Shown here: positions 5,260 through 5,645 of the stretch, piece by piece
Numbering within the stretch: the stretch's first letter is position 1
Layout of the letters: each line of letters begins with the position of its first letter
Origin: Actinomycetes bacterium
GTDB lineage: Bacteria; Actinomycetota; Acidimicrobiia; Acidimicrobiales; Microtrichaceae
Length of the DNA stretch: 5,645 bases
Assembly (NCBI GenBank): GCA_023423215.1
Contig: JAFAFZ010000113.1
Span: 1 to 5,645 of the forward strand
Direction of reading: 5' to 3'
The notes under the pieces: model-generated
What the model was told of the DNA's origin: nothing
Databases searched by the model: none
What the model saw: only the letters and a program-made list of their open reading frames with translations
Made by a program: the position numbers and the translations under genes

Positions 5260-5645
5260 TCAGTCGGCGAGCAGCCGGTACAGCTGCTTGCGGGCGTCGT
5301 TGACGACCGCGATGGCCGCCTCGACGTGCTCGGGATCGCCCTCCGCGTTGATCTGCCGCGCCGCCAGGTGCAGCTGCATCATGGCGCCGCGCAGACCGCC
5401 GTCCTGGGGGCCCTGCTCCCACGGCAGCCGTCCGGCCTCGTCGACCCGACGGTCGGCCTCGGCGCGGCCCTCGTCGGTGATCGAGTACACCCGCTTGCCG
5501 TCACGCAGCTCCGAGGTCGCCAGACCGGTGTCCTCGAGCAGCTGGAGCGTCGGGTAGACCGAGCCGGGGCTCGGCCGCCAGGCGCCGTCGGTCTTCGCCT
5601 CGAGCGCCTGGATCAGCTGGTACCCGTGGCCGTCCTGCTCCGACA
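5260..5645 (-). CDS. PadR-family transcriptional regulator (N-terminus beyond the window)
   Basis: The last 127 codons of a PadR repressor; the frame is open through the right edge, so the first codons are missing, probably only one or two dozen. The winged-helix core is plain: HGYQLIQALEAKTDGAWRPS, then PGSVYPTLQLLEDTGL, the hallmark PadR recognition-helix motif, and the wing DGKRVYSITDEGR. The rest is a short helical dimerisation tail ending ARKQLYRLLAD before a TGA at 5262-5260. PadR proteins usually sense phenolics, drugs or cell-envelope stress and repress a neighbouring gene; the effector here is unknown. It is transcribed towards the deaminase remnant with a 92-bp gap (5168-5259) in which I see no strong operator or terminator. 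A GTG at 5490 is an internal codon (KRVYSIT), not the start. Confidence 0.92.
   Translation of the reverse strand, partial: SEQDGHGYQLIQALEAKTDGAWRPSPGSVYPTLQLLEDTGLATSELRDGKRVYSITDEGRAEADRRVDEAGRLPWEQGPQDGGLRGAMMQLHLAARQINAEGDPEHVEAAIAVVNDARKQLYRLLAD

Overview
The window is very GC-rich double-stranded DNA with tightly spaced genes. It uses GTG and TTG starts, has GC-rich hairpins without T-tracts between genes, and has at least one layout that looks leaderless. This points to a high-GC actinobacterium. An acidimicrobial-type lineage is my best guess from the style of the proteins, but that is inference; no rRNA or marker gene is present.

Layout, left to right. A short hairpin at the left edge (8-47) is followed by a plus-strand gene for a PrsW-like polytopic membrane protease with a charged C-terminal tail (90-1292). 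The 211-bp gap after it (1293-1503) separates two convergent genes and holds two tandem copies of a 42-bp imperfect palindrome, 71 bp apart. Next, on the minus strand, is a lipoprotein of the iron-siderophore/cobalamin substrate-binding family (1504-2517). It is divergent from a TetR-type regulator (2576-3187) across a 58-bp promoter region. That region contains a TAGGT-AG-ACCTA palindrome lying against the lipoprotein start and resembling half of a DtxR/IdeR iron box. The regulator converges on a minus-strand acyl-CoA ligase (3222-4679), with a hairpin over the 34-bp junction. Upstream of the ligase are a strong 9-bp hairpin (4703-4733), then a wrecked adenosine/adenine deaminase (4749-5167) that has lost its N-terminal catalytic half and carries a one-base frameshift, and finally a PadR-family repressor (5260 to the right edge, truncated by the window).

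How the genes work together. The clearest unit is the divergent pair of lipoprotein and TetR regulator, where a shared operator could couple iron or siderophore uptake to the regulator, to an iron repressor, or to both. No permease or ATPase for the binding protein lies in the window. The acyl-CoA ligase is a stand-alone catabolic or lipid-activation enzyme with all main motifs intact. The PadR gene is transcribed towards the deaminase remnant. I see no CRISPR array, transposase, integrase, tRNA or rRNA. I do not find a convincing new multi-gene system; the best leads are the tandem palindromes, the divergent operator and the decayed deaminase.
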